NCBI RefSeq assembly: GCF_001429545.1
Contig: NZ_LMSP01000002.1
Coordinates: 197,811 to 261,810 of the forward strand
From: Paenibacillus sp. Soil787
GTDB taxonomy: Bacteria; Bacillota; Bacilli; Paenibacillales; NBRC-103111
Direction of reading: 5' to 3'
Length of the DNA stretch: 64,000 nucleotides
Shown: positions 62,621-64,000 of the stretch, piece by piece
Numbering within the stretch: position 1 is the stretch's first letter
Layout of the letters: each line of letters starts with the position of its first letter
The notes under the pieces: generated by a model
Databases searched by the model: none
Told to the model about the DNA's origin: nothing
The model's input: the letters and a program-made list of their open reading frames with translations, nothing else
Position numbers and translations under genes: made by a program

Positions 62621-64000
62621 ATGTCTAGGTTGGAAATTAATCCAAGAAGAGAACTTGGCAGGAGAGACAAGAAAATTTTCGGTCACTTTCTGGAGCATTT
62701 TCATCGTCAAATTTATGGCGGAATCTTTGATCCGGAGTCTTCGTTTTCCGATAGCAGCGGCTATCGTCAAGACGTAATGGAGGCACTTAAACGAATCGAG
62801 GTTCCGATTGTACGCTGGCCAGGTGGCTGCTTTGTTTCTGCCTACCACTGGAAAGATGCAATAGGAAAGCAGCGCACTCCTTACTTTGATAAAGCATGGA
62901 GACTAGAGGAATCGAATAAATTCGGAACGGACGAATTTATTGAATATTGCCGTTTAATTGGCGCGGAGCCTTATATTTGCACGAATGCCGGAACTGGGTC
63001 TCCGGAAGAAATGAGCGATTGGGTTGAATACTGCAACCTTCCTTCCGAAGGAAAATGGGCGAAGCTCCGTATTGATAACGGTCATTTAGAGCCCTACAAA
63101 GTGAAATACTGGAGCATCGGCAATGAAAACTACGGCGATTGGGAAATGGGGGCTAAGAATCTTAGCGAATGGGGGCGTTTCGTAAAAGAATCGGCCAAAA
63201 TGATGAAGCGGGTTGACCCGAACATCGAGCTGCTGGCAGCGAGCATTTCTGATTTGGATTGGAATCTGAATTTGCTGCGGGAAGCGGGGAATTATCTGGA
63301 TTGGATTTCGATTCACGACTATTGGGATCATTTGGGCCAAGTCAACGATTTATCGAATTATGAAACATGTATGGCTTATACCATGGAAATTGAGAAGCCG
63401 ATTCTAAAGACAAAAAATATACTCGGCTCGCTCGGCTATCTGGGCAAAATCCGTATTGCCTATGATGAATGGAATCTTCGGGGCTGGCACCATCCGAATA
63501 TTAACTCCGGAACCGAGGATTATATCAATCCGAGGGATAAAAATGACATCAATTCCAGCTACACCATGGCGGATGCTGTGTTTACAGCCTGTTTCTTAAA
63601 TCAGTGTCACAAACATAGCGATGTCGTCGGTATGGCGAATTTTGCCCCGACCGTCAATACAAGAGGAGCCATATTTACGCATCAAGAAGGGATCGTATTG
63701 AGATCCAGTTACTATGTGTTTGAGCTCTATACTCGTCACCTGGGAGATATCGTCGTTGATTCTTGGCTTTCGGAAAATGCGGCTTTCGATGTGGAGAAGG
63801 CCGGCAAGACAACAAGCGTCCCGCATGTAGATGCAGTGGCTACCAAACGGACGGGAAGCGAAGATTTGAGAATTGCTTTGGTCAATCGCCATCCGGATCG
63901 GGCGGAAACCGTTTCCCTTCATCTTGGCAGTGCAGTCCAATATTCGAACGCGGTCCTTTATAGTGTGGTCGGCGATTCGAAAGACGCTTACAATGATATC
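62621..64000 (+). CDS. GH51 alpha-L-arabinofuranosidase (partial, runs off the window)
   Basis: This enzyme releases terminal arabinose from arabino-oligosaccharides. The first 460 codons are present. Retaining GH51 residues are visible: acid/base Glu169 in WSIGNENYG and nucleophile Glu283 in YDEWN, with HDYWDH between. No signal peptide, so it is cytoplasmic and would finish the products brought in by the three arabinan importers. The ATG at 62621 is the only start with an open frame, since the upstream ATGs at 62606 and 62618 run into stops. The family has about 500 residues, so only a short C-terminal part is missing. Confidence 0.93.
   Translation, partial: MSRLEINPRRELGRRDKKIFGHFLEHFHRQIYGGIFDPESSFSDSSGYRQDVMEALKRIEVPIVRWPGGCFVSAYHWKDAIGKQRTPYFDKAWRLEESNKFGTDEFIEYCRLIGAEPYICTNAGTGSPEEMSDWVEYCNLPSEGKWAKLRIDNGHLEPYKVKYWSIGNENYGDWEMGAKNLSEWGRFVKESAKMMKRVDPNIELLAASISDLDWNLNLLREAGNYLDWISIHDYWDHLGQVNDLSNYETCMAYTMEIEKPILKTKNILGSLGYLGKIRIAYDEWNLRGWHHPNINSGTEDYINPRDKNDINSSYTMADAVFTACFLNQCHKHSDVVGMANFAPTVNTRGAIFTHQEGIVLRSSYYVFELYTRHLGDIVVDSWLSENAAFDVEKAGKTTSVPHVDAVATKRTGSEDLRIALVNRHPDRAETVSLHLGSAVQYSNAVLYSVVGDSKDAYNDI

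Noticed and set aside
1-64000. rRNA, tRNA and riboswitch search by eye
   Set aside because: I saw no rRNA or tRNA sequence and no recognisable riboswitch in the longer leaders (325-557, 7451-7629, 40076-40259); a covariance-model search would be needed to exclude them firmly.

Overview
The window reads as one stretch of the chromosome of an endospore-forming Bacillota, most like Paenibacillus or a close relative. The evidence is a gerA-type spore germination operon, YesM/YesN-type two-component systems, LplABC-type oligosaccharide importers whose ATPase is encoded elsewhere, strong GGAGG ribosome binding sites, and a very dense set of plant-polysaccharide genes. No rRNA, tRNA, CRISPR array, transposase or phage gene was recognised. 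The genus is inferred from gene families only.

Layout. 1-557: a 51-bp tandem repeat, a terminator and a leader. 558-6267: a CUT2 (ribose-type) sugar importer followed by a chemoreceptor with an abnormal signalling tip. 6392-13806: an AraC regulator divergent from a fructan operon (importer, GH32 fructosidase, and a cytoplasmic GH91 enzyme that may open difructose anhydrides). 13899-17962: a fragment of a duplicated permease, then a gerA-type A-C-B germination operon. 18051-27748 (minus strand): a GH27 galactosidase-type enzyme, an AraC regulator, an LplABC-type importer, a membrane-bound AraC regulator and another AraC regulator. 27943-30690: a GH78 rhamnosidase. 30751-58555: an arabinan island. 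58680-61353: a kinase/DoxX chimera, a FrnE-like DsbA protein and gene debris. 61427-64000: a LacI repressor divergent from a GH51 arabinofuranosidase that runs off the window.

The arabinan island is the centre of interest. It carries two YesMN two-component systems, three GH93-like exo-arabinanases, one large GH43 endo-arabinanase and three importers. Six promoters in it carry a direct repeat with 20-21 bp period. Three have the AAAGATCA type (before 34373, 36693, 44232) and three have the ATATATCAT type (before 40260, 51073, 54934). In all six the TCA(T) core of the second half-site starts exactly 26 bp before a TAnnnT -10 hexamer. The simplest reading is two duplicated, diverged sensor/regulator systems, each controlling its own arabinan uptake genes, with the two regulons physically interleaved. 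The duplicated modules share paralogous binding proteins, permeases and exo-arabinanases.

A second theme is genome debris. Recognisable fragments of a permease, a rhamnosidase (twice), a sensor kinase, an Rrf2 regulator, a binding protein, a GH43 enzyme and a CBM6 module lie between intact genes, and one fragment has formed an in-frame kinase/DoxX fusion. This suggests repeated duplication and loss in the sugar island.
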